Source of the DNA: an uncultured Eubacteriales bacterium | GTDB lineage: Bacteria; Bacillota; Clostridia; Oscillospirales; UBA644 | Reading direction: 5' to 3' | NCBI GenBank assembly: GCA_934454405.1 | Contig: CAKSFN010000004.1 | Coordinates: 62,001-126,000, forward strand | DNA length: 64,000 bases | Shown here: positions 50,766 to 59,548 of the stretch, one piece after another | Position numbering within the stretch: position 1 is the first letter of the stretch | Layout: each line of letters begins with the position of its first letter | The notes under the pieces: generated by a model | The model's input: only the letters and a program-made list of their open reading frames with translations | Database searches by the model: none | Told to the model about the DNA's origin: nothing | Position numbers and translations under genes: made by a program

Positions 50766-52310
50766 ATGAACATTACTGAAATCACAAGCACAAAGAAGCA
50801 GACAGCCGAACGGCTTCGGTTAGCCCCGTACTGCCGGGTGTCGAGTGACTCTACCGACCAGCTCCACTCCTTCGCCGCACAGATCCGCTACTACAGCGAC
50901 TATGCCAAGAAGCATCCCGAATATCAGCTTGTCGACATTTATGCCGATGAGGGCATCACGGGAACCGAGATGAAAAAGCGGGACGAGCTGAATCGGCTGA
51001 TAGCCGACTGCAGGAAAGGTAAGGTCGACCGCATCATCGTCAAGTCGGTTTCCCGATTGGCACGGAACACCGAGGAGCTGCTCGTGCTGCTGCGGATGTG
51101 CAAAGAGATCGGCGTAAGCGTGTATTTCGAGGAACAGGGCATCGACACCGAAAAACTGAATATGGAGATGATCGTAACATTCCCCGGTATGGCCGCACAG
51201 CAAGAAAGTGTGAACATATCGGGGAATTTGCGTTGGAGCTATCAAAAGCGGATGCAGTCCGGTGACTTCAACTGCACCTGTCCGGCTTACGGCTTCGACC
51301 TCAAAGACGGGCAAATGACCGTCAACGAAACGGAGGCGACGGTCATACGGCGCATATTCGATCTATACCTCCAAGGATACGGTACGCTTGCCATTGCGAA
51401 AATGCTGAATGAGGACGGCATACCGCGGAAACACGGCTACGAAAAATGGCTGCCGAGTTCAATCAACTATGTATTGAACAACGAACGCTATATGGGAGAT
51501 GCGCTCCTGCAGAAAAGCTACACCACCGAAACACTGCCGTTTCGGAAAATGAAAAACGACGGACGGCTGCCGCAATACTATGTAGAGAACAGCAATCCTG
51601 CCATCGTCAGCCGAGAAACCTTTCAGGCGGCGCAGAACCTGCTGTGCTCACGGAAAACGGAAAGATGCAAAAGAAAGTCCTATCCGCTGACCGGAAAGCT
51701 GCGCTGTCCCGAATGCGGCAGAGCCTTCCGGCATCAGGTGGTAAACGGCAAGGCGCATTGGATATGCTCCTGCCGCTCGTCCGGTGCAACCGACTGCCAG
51801 CACCGCCATGTGCGTGAGGATATCGTATACGGGATATTCACCGATATGGTTATCAAGCTGAAAACCTACCGAGGCGAACTGCTCGGTACGCTGATTCACC
51901 AAATGGAAACCATGCAGGACCGCACAAGCCGCAATCAGGAACGCATACGGCAGATAGACAGAGAAATCGCCGACCTCGGTGCAAAGAACCATATCATTGC
52001 AAGGTTGCACACAAGCGGCGCTATGAACGCCGCCGATTACGCCATGCAGACTTCGGAGATCGGCAATCGCCTCACCGAGCTGCGCATCGAACGGCGGCAA
52101 AAGCTCACCGAGGATGAGAACGACCAACTGCTCGCCACCCTCAAAGACTTGAACGGCATCCTCGATGAATACGAGCCGACCGTCGAGTTTGACAACGGGC
52201 TGTTTGACGAAATCGTCGAGAGCATCACGGTGGACAGCAGCGAACAACTGACCTTCAAGCTCATCGGCGGCATTGCACTGACCGAGCAAATCCCCAAGAA
52301 AGGACGGTGA
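50766..52310 (+). CDS. large serine recombinase A
   Basis: 514 residues from ATG 50766 behind AAAGGAGAA. Resolvase domain 17-155 with catalytic Ser26 in YCRVSSDS and Arg residues in SVSRLARNTEE, recombinase domain from about 165 (CPAYGFDLKDGQ), zinc ribbon CPECGR...C (about 318-350), and a coiled coil (about 380-460). Large serine recombinases integrate and excise elements at att sites. It is the first of three recombinase genes in a row. Confidence 0.9.
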   Translation: MNITEITSTKKQTAERLRLAPYCRVSSDSTDQLHSFAAQIRYYSDYAKKHPEYQLVDIYADEGITGTEMKKRDELNRLIADCRKGKVDRIIVKSVSRLARNTEELLVLLRMCKEIGVSVYFEEQGIDTEKLNMEMIVTFPGMAAQQESVNISGNLRWSYQKRMQSGDFNCTCPAYGFDLKDGQMTVNETEATVIRRIFDLYLQGYGTLAIAKMLNEDGIPRKHGYEKWLPSSINYVLNNERYMGDALLQKSYTTETLPFRKMKNDGRLPQYYVENSNPAIVSRETFQAAQNLLCSRKTERCKRKSYPLTGKLRCPECGRAFRHQVVNGKAHWICSCRSSGATDCQHRHVREDIVYGIFTDMVIKLKTYRGELLGTLIHQMETMQDRTSRNQERIRQIDREIADLGAKNHIIARLHTSGAMNAADYAMQTSEIGNRLTELRIERRQKLTEDENDQLLATLKDLNGILDEYEPTVEFDNGLFDEIVESITVDSSEQLTFKLIGGIALTEQIPKKGR

Positions 52311-52317
52311 AACCCGA

Positions 52318-53286
52318 ATGAAAAACAGAATCCTGCCTTACGGCTACTGCTGTAAAGACGGCGTTATCGTCATAGAGCCACAGGAGAGCAAAGTGCTGAA
52401 ACAGATCTTTGCCGCCTACCTTGACGGCTCCTCTATGCTGACCATAGCCGAGCAGCTGAACAGAGAGAAAATCGAATACAGGGACGGCGTTACCGACTGG
52501 AACAAGGGGCGGCTCAAGCATCTCATTGACAACACAAAATATCTCGGCACAGAGGTGTATCCGCCGATCATCGATCAAGCAACCTATGAGAAAACACAGA
52601 AAACAAAGCATGGGCGCAACACTCAAAGGGATACGGACAAAACACAAGACATATTCAAACTGACCATCCCCGTCCGATGCCCAAGCTGCGGTGACCGAAT
52701 GCGCCGCCGACATGACAGCCGATGCAAATGCCAAGAGCGTTGGACTTGTGAGAACACGACCTGCCGTCTGCGGATCGAGATATCCGATGCCGAATTGCTG
52801 ACCGCACTTGCCGACCTTCTCGGCACGGTAACCGCCGACAGCATCACACTGCCTGCCGAAGCGCCCTACGAACCGAGCGCCGAGGTAACACGGCTGAATA
52901 ACGAGATCAGCCGTATGCTTGACGCAGCAGAAATCGACAAAGCTGTATTGCGAAGCAAAATGACGGAGTGCCTCGCCCGGAAATATAAAGAACTCGGCAA
53001 CGGGTGCTGTGCCGTACAAAGGCTGAAAGCCGAACTTGGCAGTACGGCAGACATCGCCGAGCGGCTGAACCGCACGGTCAGCGAAATACGCCTGTACACC
53101 GACAAAACGGCAGACATCATACTGCTGAACGGACAGATCATACGAAAGGAGCAAGGTCATGCAACAAACAACGGTCGCCCCTCAGAGAGTGGTGCGGATA
53201 ATCGAACCGACCATATCGGTCAGAGAAAGCGTGAAAAGCCATTACCGAGTCCTGCGGGTGGCGGCATACTGCCGCGTTTCCACTAA
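52318..53286 (+). CDS. recombinase-domain protein lacking the catalytic domain (B)
   Basis: 322 residues. It starts directly at the recombinase domain (LPYGYCCKDGVIVIEPQESK), followed by a zinc ribbon (CPSCGD...C...C, about 120-145) and a coiled coil. There is no resolvase domain and no catalytic Ser, so it cannot cleave DNA alone; a DNA-binding partner or directionality role is likely. ATG behind AAAGGACGG. The last 128 nt overlap recombinase C in another frame, so its final about 43 residues are a read-through of C. Confidence 0.8.
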   Translation: MKNRILPYGYCCKDGVIVIEPQESKVLKQIFAAYLDGSSMLTIAEQLNREKIEYRDGVTDWNKGRLKHLIDNTKYLGTEVYPPIIDQATYEKTQKTKHGRNTQRDTDKTQDIFKLTIPVRCPSCGDRMRRRHDSRCKCQERWTCENTTCRLRIEISDAELLTALADLLGTVTADSITLPAEAPYEPSAEVTRLNNEISRMLDAAEIDKAVLRSKMTECLARKYKELGNGCCAVQRLKAELGSTADIAERLNRTVSEIRLYTDKTADIILLNGQIIRKEQGHATNNGRPSESGADNRTDHIGQRKREKPLPSPAGGGILPRFH

Positions 53287-54796
53287 GCAGGAGGAACAGC
53301 TCAATAGCTACGAAAATCAGGTGCAGCACTATACTGAACGCATCAATTCCGAAAACGGATGGACGCTTGAAGGTATCTACGCCGACAAGGGCATCTCCGG
53401 CACAAGCGTAAAGAACCGAGATGAATTCAACCGCATGATCCGCCGATGCAAGCAAGGGAAAATCGACATGATCATCACGAAATCCATCGCCCGGTTTGCG
53501 AGGAACACCGTCGACTGCTTGAAATATGTCCGACTGCTCAATGACCTCGGTGTCGATGTGTACTTCGAGGAGCAGGGCATCCACAGCAATCAGCCCGGCG
53601 CCGAGTTTTACATTACGATCTACGGCAGCATCGCGCAAAGCGAATCGGAAAATATCAGCGCCAACATTAAATGGGGCAAGGCGCAGGCCGCCCGTGAAGG
53701 CAAGGTGGTATTCAGATACAAGAACTTCCTCGGCTACCGCAAGGGCGAGGACGGACAACCCGAAATCGTCCCCGAAGAAGCCGAAACGATCCGCCTTATA
53801 TATGACCGCTTCCTCGCAGGCGACAGCTTAAAAGGAATTGCCAAACTACTTGAAGAAAAGGGCATCAAAAGCCCAACGGGAAAAGCAGAATGGCAGTTTT
53901 CCACGATACAGTCCATTCTCTCCAACGAGAGGTACAAAGGCGATGCCATCATCAATAAGACCTACATCACCGACTGCATCAGCAAAAAGGTCAGAGTCAA
54001 CAACGGCGAACGCCCGAAATACTATGTAGAAAACAGCCACCCTGCCATTATCGACTCGGCTACCTTCGGCAGGGTTCAGGAGGAGCTCGCGCGGCGCTCC
54101 GGCAAACGCAAGATCAGCCGAAAAGCCAAGACCGAACAAGGCAAATACTCAAGCAAATACGCTCTGACAGAACTACTCGTCTGCGGTGAATGCAAGTCCG
54201 CCTACCGCCGATGCACATGGACGGCAAACGGTAAAAAGAAAATCGTGTGGCGATGCATCAACCGCATTGAATACGCCAAGAAATACTGTCATAACTCACC
54301 CTCCGTAGAGGAAAGCATACTGCAACGGGCTGTGATGGCGGCGATCATGGAAACCGCCAACCAAAATGCCGAGGTATTGCGAACACTGAAGCTGCACATC
54401 GGCATGGGCTTGGCGGGAGAAAAGAGCGAGGATAAGAGCATCGACCTACAGATACGGATCGCCGAAATCGACGCAGAATTCAAAAAAATGCTCGACCGAG
54501 TGTCCACCGACACCATCGAAGCCTTTGACGAGGAAACTGCAACTCGGCTCATGAACGAAAAAAGCCGCCTGCAACAGCAGCTCGACAGCATAGCCGACGC
54601 TGAGCAACGGCGTGAAAACGCAAAATCCCGACTCGATGACATCTACATGATACTCGACGGCATAAAGAACCATCCGATGGAATACGATGACCGAATCGTC
54701 CGCCAACTGCTCGAATGTGTAGTGGTGGACTCAAAAGAGCAGATTACCGTAATATTCAAAGGCGGACTTAAATCGGTGCAGCCGCTGACCGAATGA
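53159..54796 (+). CDS. large serine recombinase C
   Basis: 545 residues, ATG 53159 behind AAAGGAGCAAGG inside gene B. Catalytic Ser41 in YCRVSTKQEEQ, resolvase domain about 33-180, recombinase domain from about 190 (FLGYRKGEDGQPEIVP), zinc ribbon CGECKS...C (about 343-375), coiled coil about 440-510. With A and B it forms an integration/excision cassette at the right side of the element. A 7-bp hairpin (GCCGCTG/CAGCGGC, 54781-54803) spans its stop. Confidence 0.9.
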   Translation: MQQTTVAPQRVVRIIEPTISVRESVKSHYRVLRVAAYCRVSTKQEEQLNSYENQVQHYTERINSENGWTLEGIYADKGISGTSVKNRDEFNRMIRRCKQGKIDMIITKSIARFARNTVDCLKYVRLLNDLGVDVYFEEQGIHSNQPGAEFYITIYGSIAQSESENISANIKWGKAQAAREGKVVFRYKNFLGYRKGEDGQPEIVPEEAETIRLIYDRFLAGDSLKGIAKLLEEKGIKSPTGKAEWQFSTIQSILSNERYKGDAIINKTYITDCISKKVRVNNGERPKYYVENSHPAIIDSATFGRVQEELARRSGKRKISRKAKTEQGKYSSKYALTELLVCGECKSAYRRCTWTANGKKKIVWRCINRIEYAKKYCHNSPSVEESILQRAVMAAIMETANQNAEVLRTLKLHIGMGLAGEKSEDKSIDLQIRIAEIDAEFKKMLDRVSTDTIEAFDEETATRLMNEKSRLQQQLDSIADAEQRRENAKSRLDDIYMILDGIKNHPMEYDDRIVRQLLECVVVDSKEQITVIFKGGLKSVQPLTE

Positions 54797-54909
54797 CAGC
54801 GGCTCACTGCTGCCCCTAACCTTGAAAGTTCAAGATTTTTCGTAAGGGAACAAATACTAACCCCAAAAAGGCGAAAAAATCTATTTTATAGTCCTCCCAC
54901 AAACAAGAA

Positions 54910-54955
54910 TAATCCGAACCTAATCCTGATGGATTTTGGGTTCGGATTTTCTTTT
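54910..54955 (+). terminator. rho-independent terminator after the recombinases
   Basis: AATCCGAACC (54910-54919) pairs with GGTTCGGATT (54938-54947), with an inner AATCC/GGATT stem; TTCTTTTT follows. A short palindrome CTTGAA-ag-TTCAAG (54821-54834) lies between the gene and this hairpin and is an att-core candidate only by position. Confidence 0.75.
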
Positions 54956-55059
54956 TACCTCGGTGACTTGTCATGAACGCGCCTATGGAACGCGCACGGG
55001 CTCCGCCGGAAATCCTTTCGGTTGCAAATATAAGAAAACAGCTTGAAAGGATGATAAAT

Positions 55060-55416
55060 ATGAAATACGAAATTACCTACAAAGAGAAAAACGGTCTGCT
55101 CTACCCCGACTTCCTTCTGCCGGAGCAAGCACGCTACCCAATCGGCAAATACGGAAGTTTACGCCTTGCATTTATAAAGGAGCATCGGAAAGGTACTTAC
55201 ACCACAGTTTTGACGCAGTGTCGATTGAATGCGTATCTTCATGACATTGACATTGCGGCGAAAGAACAGGTGCGGTTGATCACCGCTCAGCTTGCCCAAT
55301 CCCGTGGCATTGATGAAAAGCTGAAAGTTACCGACCCGCTCGAATGGGTGGTGCAGATGAATTCCTGCAAGACCACTGCTGAGGAAATCGTCATGAGTGA
55401 GATCATCTACCAATAA
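55060..55416 (+). CDS. tnpV: TnpV-family transposon protein
   Basis: 118 residues from ATG 55060 behind AAAGGATGAT. LPEQARYPIGKYGSLRLAFI KEHRKGTY, then LNAYLHDIDIAAKEQVRLIT and EWVVQMNSCKTTAEEIV match TnpV proteins of Tn4451-type mobilisable transposons. Their role is not established. Longer in-frame readings upstream (54973) lack a ribosome binding site. It may mark a small element nested next to the recombinases. Confidence 0.7.
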   Translation: MKYEITYKEKNGLLYPDFLLPEQARYPIGKYGSLRLAFIKEHRKGTYTTVLTQCRLNAYLHDIDIAAKEQVRLITAQLAQSRGIDEKLKVTDPLEWVVQMNSCKTTAEEIVMSEIIYQ

Positions 55417-55435
55417 AATAATTGAAATCTGTCTG

Positions 55436-55546
55436 AACAAGGAGGAATAGTATTTACTCTCTTACTTGCTGGCAATCCTCCTTGTTGAGACGCAAAATTT
55501 TGAGCCTGCAACGGTTTCGCCTTGAAATCGCTGCAGGCTCATTTTT
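55436..55546 (+). terminator. two successive hairpins after tnpV
   Basis: AACAAGGAGGA (55436-55446) pairs with TCCTCCTTGTT (55476-55486); then TGAGCCTGCA (55501-55510) pairs with TGCAGGCTCA (55532-55541) followed by TTTTT. The second is a standard terminator; the first sequesters an AGGAGG and may be an antiterminator or leader. Confidence 0.7.
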
Positions 55547-55591
55547 ATGGCATTCAGAATGTCGATGCATACGCCCTCTACAATATTCTCT

Positions 55592-55720
55592 TTACAGCTT
55601 CACGATAAATTCAGAGAACTTCTCGATCATCAGTTCCTTATCAAAACGAATAACGGCTAAAGTAACATGAGTCAGACAGCCCTCATAGTTGTTCGACTCG
55701 CTTTTTATCTGATTAAGATG
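55592..55720 (-). pseudogene. possible 3' gene remnant on the - strand
   Basis: The - strand is open for 42 codons between two stops and reads HLNQIKSESNNYEGCLTHVT, then IRFDKELMIEKFSEFIVKL before TAA. It has protein-like composition but no start codon or ribosome binding site, so it looks like the end of a broken gene. The surrounding 55547-56098 holds no other credible gene. Confidence 0.25.
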
Positions 55721-56098
55721 CTACCGTGCAGTACTGTCTGTGTTCCCACTTGTATTTCTCATCCGCAAAAATAATTTAAATTCGGCAAGTTCAACAAGAA
55801 CCAACGGTGCTATGGGCTTGACAAAATTTCGCTATATAACAACGCCTGCGATTCCGGCGGCAGTTACGCCAGTAATTACGAAATCATCGACAAACTCAAG
55901 CAATTCGATGACAAACATTGCAGCTGTGCTCTGATTGCCTGCCGCACCTGCAAACAGCCGGCTGTGACACCTTTGGAATAATTTTCGGTAAATAGCTACC
56001 ACTGGGCATAAATCGATAGAAAGCTAAAACATTGCTTTTAATAGTAATAATACTTCTATTATCAGCCTGAGATTTTTCCATATTTTTGTGAGTATATC

Positions 56099-56127
56099 TT
56101 GACAAATCGTGTGTGTTATGCTATAAT
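56099..56127 (+). promoter_or_regulatory. consensus sigma-A promoter of the restriction cassette
   Basis: TTGACA (56099-56104), 17 bp, TATAAT (56122-56127): an exact consensus promoter 34 nt before the regulator gene. Strong transcription is expected unless repressed by the regulator. Confidence 0.85.
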
Positions 56128-56161
56128 GATATTATAATCTTTCGTGATGGAGAAATTCACT

Positions 56162-56365
56162 ATGCCTGTGAGCTATAATAAGCTTTGGAAGTTGCTTATT
56201 GATAAAAAAATGACTCGCACTGATTTGAAAGAAAGGTCTGGAGTCAGCTTCAATATTATTGCCAAGATGGGAAAAAACGAATTTGTCTCTATGGAAAGTC
56301 TGCATAAAATTTGCTTGACACTTAAATGTGGAATTGAAGAGATTATGGAGTTTACAGACTTATGA
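56162..56365 (+). CDS. XRE-type regulator of the restriction cassette
   Basis: 67 residues from ATG 56162 (GGAGA 8 nt upstream; GTG 56144 and ATG 56147 are alternatives). VSYNKLWKLLIDKKMTRTDL, then GVSFNIIAKMGKNEFVSMES and ICLTLKCGIEEIMEF is a Cro-like HTH, closely related to the gene at 32348. It overlaps the methylase start by 4 nt, as controller proteins of type II systems do, and probably times endonuclease expression. Confidence 0.75.
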   Translation: MPVSYNKLWKLLIDKKMTRTDLKERSGVSFNIIAKMGKNEFVSMESLHKICLTLKCGIEEIMEFTDL

Positions 56366-57846
56366 GTATGATTGATTATGCATTTCAAACCACAGCAAAA
56401 TACATCGATCGTATGCCAAAATCTTTGCGCAAAAAGTATGGTCAGTTTTTTACCAGTCCAGAAACAGCAGCGTTTATGGCAGGATTATTTACAATCCCTC
56501 ATCAAAATGTCATATCTGTTCTTGATCCAGGTGCTGGGTCTGGTATTCTGTCGGTTGCTTTAATTGAAAGATTACAGAATGTGTCTGATGTTAGTAGAAT
56601 AGAAGTGGTTTGTTATGAAAATGATCCCAATGTCTTGGAATTGCTGCAAGCAAACCTCGATTTGGCGTGTAAATATTCCAATAAGACAGTATCATATCAA
56701 ATTATTACAGATAATTATATTTTAAGCCAAATGTCTGATTATAATTATTTGCTTGATGCCAGTCCAAATCCGAAAAAATTTGATCTTGTAATTGCTAATC
56801 CTCCATATATGAAGATTGCCAAAGATGCGCCGGAAGCCTTGGCGATGCCTGATGTATGCTATGGTGCACCAAATCTATATTTCTTGTTCGTATCTATGAG
56901 TTTGTTTAATTTGAATGATTTGGGTGAAATGGTCTACATTATCCCTCGCTCATGGACATCAGGTGTTTACTTCAAGCAATTCCGCAAACATCTCTTTAAA
57001 GAGGGTGTATTGGAACATATCCATTTATTTGTTAGCCGAGATAAGGTGTTTGAGAAAGAAAGTGTCCTGCAAGAAACGATTATAATAAAAGTTAAAAAGA
57101 CTGTTGCCAAGACAAACAGCATTACAATTTCTACCACTCAAAGTAACAGCGATTTTTCAAATAGAACAGTGTTTGAGGCTCCTTATGATACCGTTGTCAA
57201 TGGTAAAGATTGTTACGTCTATCTGGTAACAAATAAGGATGAGGCTGACATACTAAATACTTTGAATCGCCTAAGCAATACACTTCCAAGTATTGGCTTA
57301 CGGATGAAAACTGGATTAACTGTGGATTTTAGAAACCGTGAAGCGCTGCGAGATAATGCAGAAGAAGATGCAGTACCTCTTTTCTATTCTCAGCACATTC
57401 AAAATGGAAAAGTCGTATTCCCTGTAGGGAAAGAACACGAGTACATTGTAACAGGGCAACGTGGACTATTACAAGACAACACCAATTATTTGTTTGTGAA
57501 GCGCTTTACAGCAAAAGAAGAACACCGCCGCCTTCAGTGTGGTGTGTACTTGGCCAGAAAGCATCCTGAATATGCGGAGATTAGCACACAGAATAAAATC
57601 AATTTTATCAGCGGACTCCGTGAGTTATCAGAGTGTGTTGTTTATGGACTCTATGTGCTATTCAATTCTACACTGTATGACAGCTATTATCGCATCTTGA
57701 ACGGATCTACACAGGTGAACTCCACTGAAATCAATTCCATGCCAGTTCCACCTATGAATACGATTGAAGCGATGGGGAAGGAATTGATTCGCGCCAGAGA
57801 TATGTCGGAATCGACTTGTGACAATATTTTGAGGAGCTATATATGA
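56362..57846 (+). CDS. type II N6-adenine methyltransferase (PstI/BsuBI-like)
   Basis: 494 residues. KKYGQFFTSPETAAFMAGLF, the AdoMet site LDPGAGSGILS (about 55-65), and the catalytic IANPPYM (about 147-153) are gamma-class N6-adenine methylase features; a target-recognition domain follows. It is translationally coupled to the endonuclease gene (ATGA). Paired with a BsuBI/PstI-type endonuclease, it should protect CTGCAG sites by adenine methylation (family knowledge). AT-rich codon use unlike the ICE backbone. Confidence 0.9.
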   Translation: MSMIDYAFQTTAKYIDRMPKSLRKKYGQFFTSPETAAFMAGLFTIPHQNVISVLDPGAGSGILSVALIERLQNVSDVSRIEVVCYENDPNVLELLQANLDLACKYSNKTVSYQIITDNYILSQMSDYNYLLDASPNPKKFDLVIANPPYMKIAKDAPEALAMPDVCYGAPNLYFLFVSMSLFNLNDLGEMVYIIPRSWTSGVYFKQFRKHLFKEGVLEHIHLFVSRDKVFEKESVLQETIIIKVKKTVAKTNSITISTTQSNSDFSNRTVFEAPYDTVVNGKDCYVYLVTNKDEADILNTLNRLSNTLPSIGLRMKTGLTVDFRNREALRDNAEEDAVPLFYSQHIQNGKVVFPVGKEHEYIVTGQRGLLQDNTNYLFVKRFTAKEEHRRLQCGVYLARKHPEYAEISTQNKINFISGLRELSECVVYGLYVLFNSTLYDSYYRILNGSTQVNSTEINSMPVPPMNTIEAMGKELIRARDMSESTCDNILRSYI

Positions 57847-58760
57847 GTAAATTAGAGGAAGCAAAAGAAATTCTAAGTTCGTTGAAAGTTCCATCAAAAC
57901 AGCAAAACGGTATGTGCTGCTGTGTATTGCTGGCAATGGCTAATCTGACAGAAGAAGAGTCATGGGGCTCTGCCACTAATAATTGGATTCGAATTCACGA
58001 TGTCATTGCGTTCGCAAACGGCAATTACGGAATGACCTATGCAGAAAATAGCCGCGAAACCTTCCGCAAGCAAGCCATGCACCACTTTAGAAATGCAGCG
58101 TTCATTGAGGATAACGGAAAGGCAACCAACAGTCCAAACTATCAGTATCGCTTAACGGATGAGATGCTGCACTTGATTCAGAGCTTTGGCACAGCAGACT
58201 GGGAGAAAAGTTTGGCGCGTTTTATGGAAAATCATGACTCACTTGTTGACCTCTATGCCTCTAAACGGACAATGAGAAAAATGCCTGTAAAAATCAATGG
58301 CGAAGACTTCACATTCTCGCCGGGCAAGCACAACCAACTGCAAAAAGCAATTATCGAGGAATTTGCGTCCCGCTTCGCGCCTAACTCCGAGTGCCTGTAT
58401 GTTGGGGATACCACAGAGAAAGACTTGGTTAAAAATGTGGACAAGCTCCGTGCTTTGGGCTTTGAAATAACGTTGCACGACAAGATGCCCGATGTTGTCC
58501 TCTACGCTGAAGACAAGGATTGGCTATACTTTATCGAATCGGTTACATCCGTTGGACCGATGGAGCCTAAGCGTATCAAAGAAATTGAGGAAATGACGAC
58601 TGGCGTTACAGCCGGGAAAATATATGTTACAGCATTTCTGGACTTCAAGACATTCAAGCAGTTTTCAGAATCTCTTGCGTGGGAAACAGAGGTTTGGATT
58701 GCCGATATGCCAGATCACATGATCCATTTGAACGGAGATAAGTTTTTAGGGCCAAGATGA
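57843..58760 (+). CDS. BsuBI/PstI-family restriction endonuclease
   Basis: 305 residues. The N-terminal 150 residues include a winged-helix-like region (HDVIAFANGNYGMTYAENSR). The C-terminal half matches the BsuBI/PstI family: FSPGKHNQLQKAIIEEFASR, CLYVGDTTEKDLV, MPDVVLYAEDKDWLYFIESV and the end WIADMPDHMIHLNGDKFLGP. Candidate PD-(D/E)xK-like acidic residues lie in PDVV...E. Known members cut CTGCAG. Complete in length. Confidence 0.9.
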   Translation: MSKLEEAKEILSSLKVPSKQQNGMCCCVLLAMANLTEEESWGSATNNWIRIHDVIAFANGNYGMTYAENSRETFRKQAMHHFRNAAFIEDNGKATNSPNYQYRLTDEMLHLIQSFGTADWEKSLARFMENHDSLVDLYASKRTMRKMPVKINGEDFTFSPGKHNQLQKAIIEEFASRFAPNSECLYVGDTTEKDLVKNVDKLRALGFEITLHDKMPDVVLYAEDKDWLYFIESVTSVGPMEPKRIKEIEEMTTGVTAGKIYVTAFLDFKTFKQFSESLAWETEVWIADMPDHMIHLNGDKFLGPR

Positions 58761-58824
58761 ATAATATGACAGTTATTTATTGCAAAACGCCCACTAAGTT
58801 ATCGATAAAAAGGAAGAGATTAAA

Positions 58825-59547
58825 ATGACAAATTACGAAATCCTACAGAAAATTTGTAAAAGAGCAAAAGAAAACATAGATTTGCTTAATAATTCAGGAA
58901 AACTTGATGCACTTAGTAAATGTATTGCTTTTGCTGATGATCTCCATAAGTGGGTATCTTATTGTGATAATCTGAAAGACTATATTTTAGTCAAAGAAGC
59001 CAAAACTGAATGTATAAACTCAATTTATATGTGTGCTCAAGGATTTTATAAGGAAGCAATAACAACTCTGCGCCAGTTTTTTGAACATATGTTGTTTGCC
59101 ATATTGCTATCAACCAATGATTATAAGTATAGACTTTGGCAAACTGGACGGTATGATATGTCATGGTCGCAAATTGTAGATGATCAAAATGGTATATTTG
59201 GGAAACAGTTTATTAGCGCGTATGCAGAGAACTTAGATGAGGTACGAAGTGTAGAATTTCTTACAATTGCAAAAAATGTGTACAGGGAATGCTCGGAGTA
59301 TGTACATGGTAATTTTGAGAAGCTAAGTTTACTGCCTGATAATCTCCTATTCGACGGAAATGCCTTTGACCAGTATGTAGAATATTTTTCGAATATTCAA
59401 TATCTGATTTGCGCGGCCTTGTTTATTAGATTTAGGCATATATTTAATAAGTGCGAAACAATTTCTGCACTTGAACCAATTATTTCAGATAACTTGGGAA
59501 CATTATCAGAAATTCAACAATTGCTTTCGCCTGAAGGAGTGAACTAA
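58825..59547 (+). CDS. helical protein paired with an ATPase, unknown
   Basis: 240 residues, nearly all helical. Conserved-looking segments are YKEAITTLRQFFEHMLFAIL (about 75-95) and AKNVYRECSEYVHGNFEKLS (about 150-170); the Arg/His pair and helical fold would allow a HEPN-like or sensor role, but no RxxxxH motif is clear. ATG behind GGAAGAGA. It ends 1 nt before the ATPase gene, so the two are a unit, in the AT-rich cassette behind the restriction genes. Possibly half of a two-gene defence system (inference). Confidence 0.5.
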   Translation: MTNYEILQKICKRAKENIDLLNNSGKLDALSKCIAFADDLHKWVSYCDNLKDYILVKEAKTECINSIYMCAQGFYKEAITTLRQFFEHMLFAILLSTNDYKYRLWQTGRYDMSWSQIVDDQNGIFGKQFISAYAENLDEVRSVEFLTIAKNVYRECSEYVHGNFEKLSLLPDNLLFDGNAFDQYVEYFSNIQYLICAALFIRFRHIFNKCETISALEPIISDNLGTLSEIQQLLSPEGVN

Positions 59548-59548
59548 C

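Noticed and set aside
54797..54909. Right attachment site of the ICE
   Set aside because: The position after the recombinases and the palindrome at 54821 are suggestive, but the left end is outside the window, so no direct repeat can be compared.
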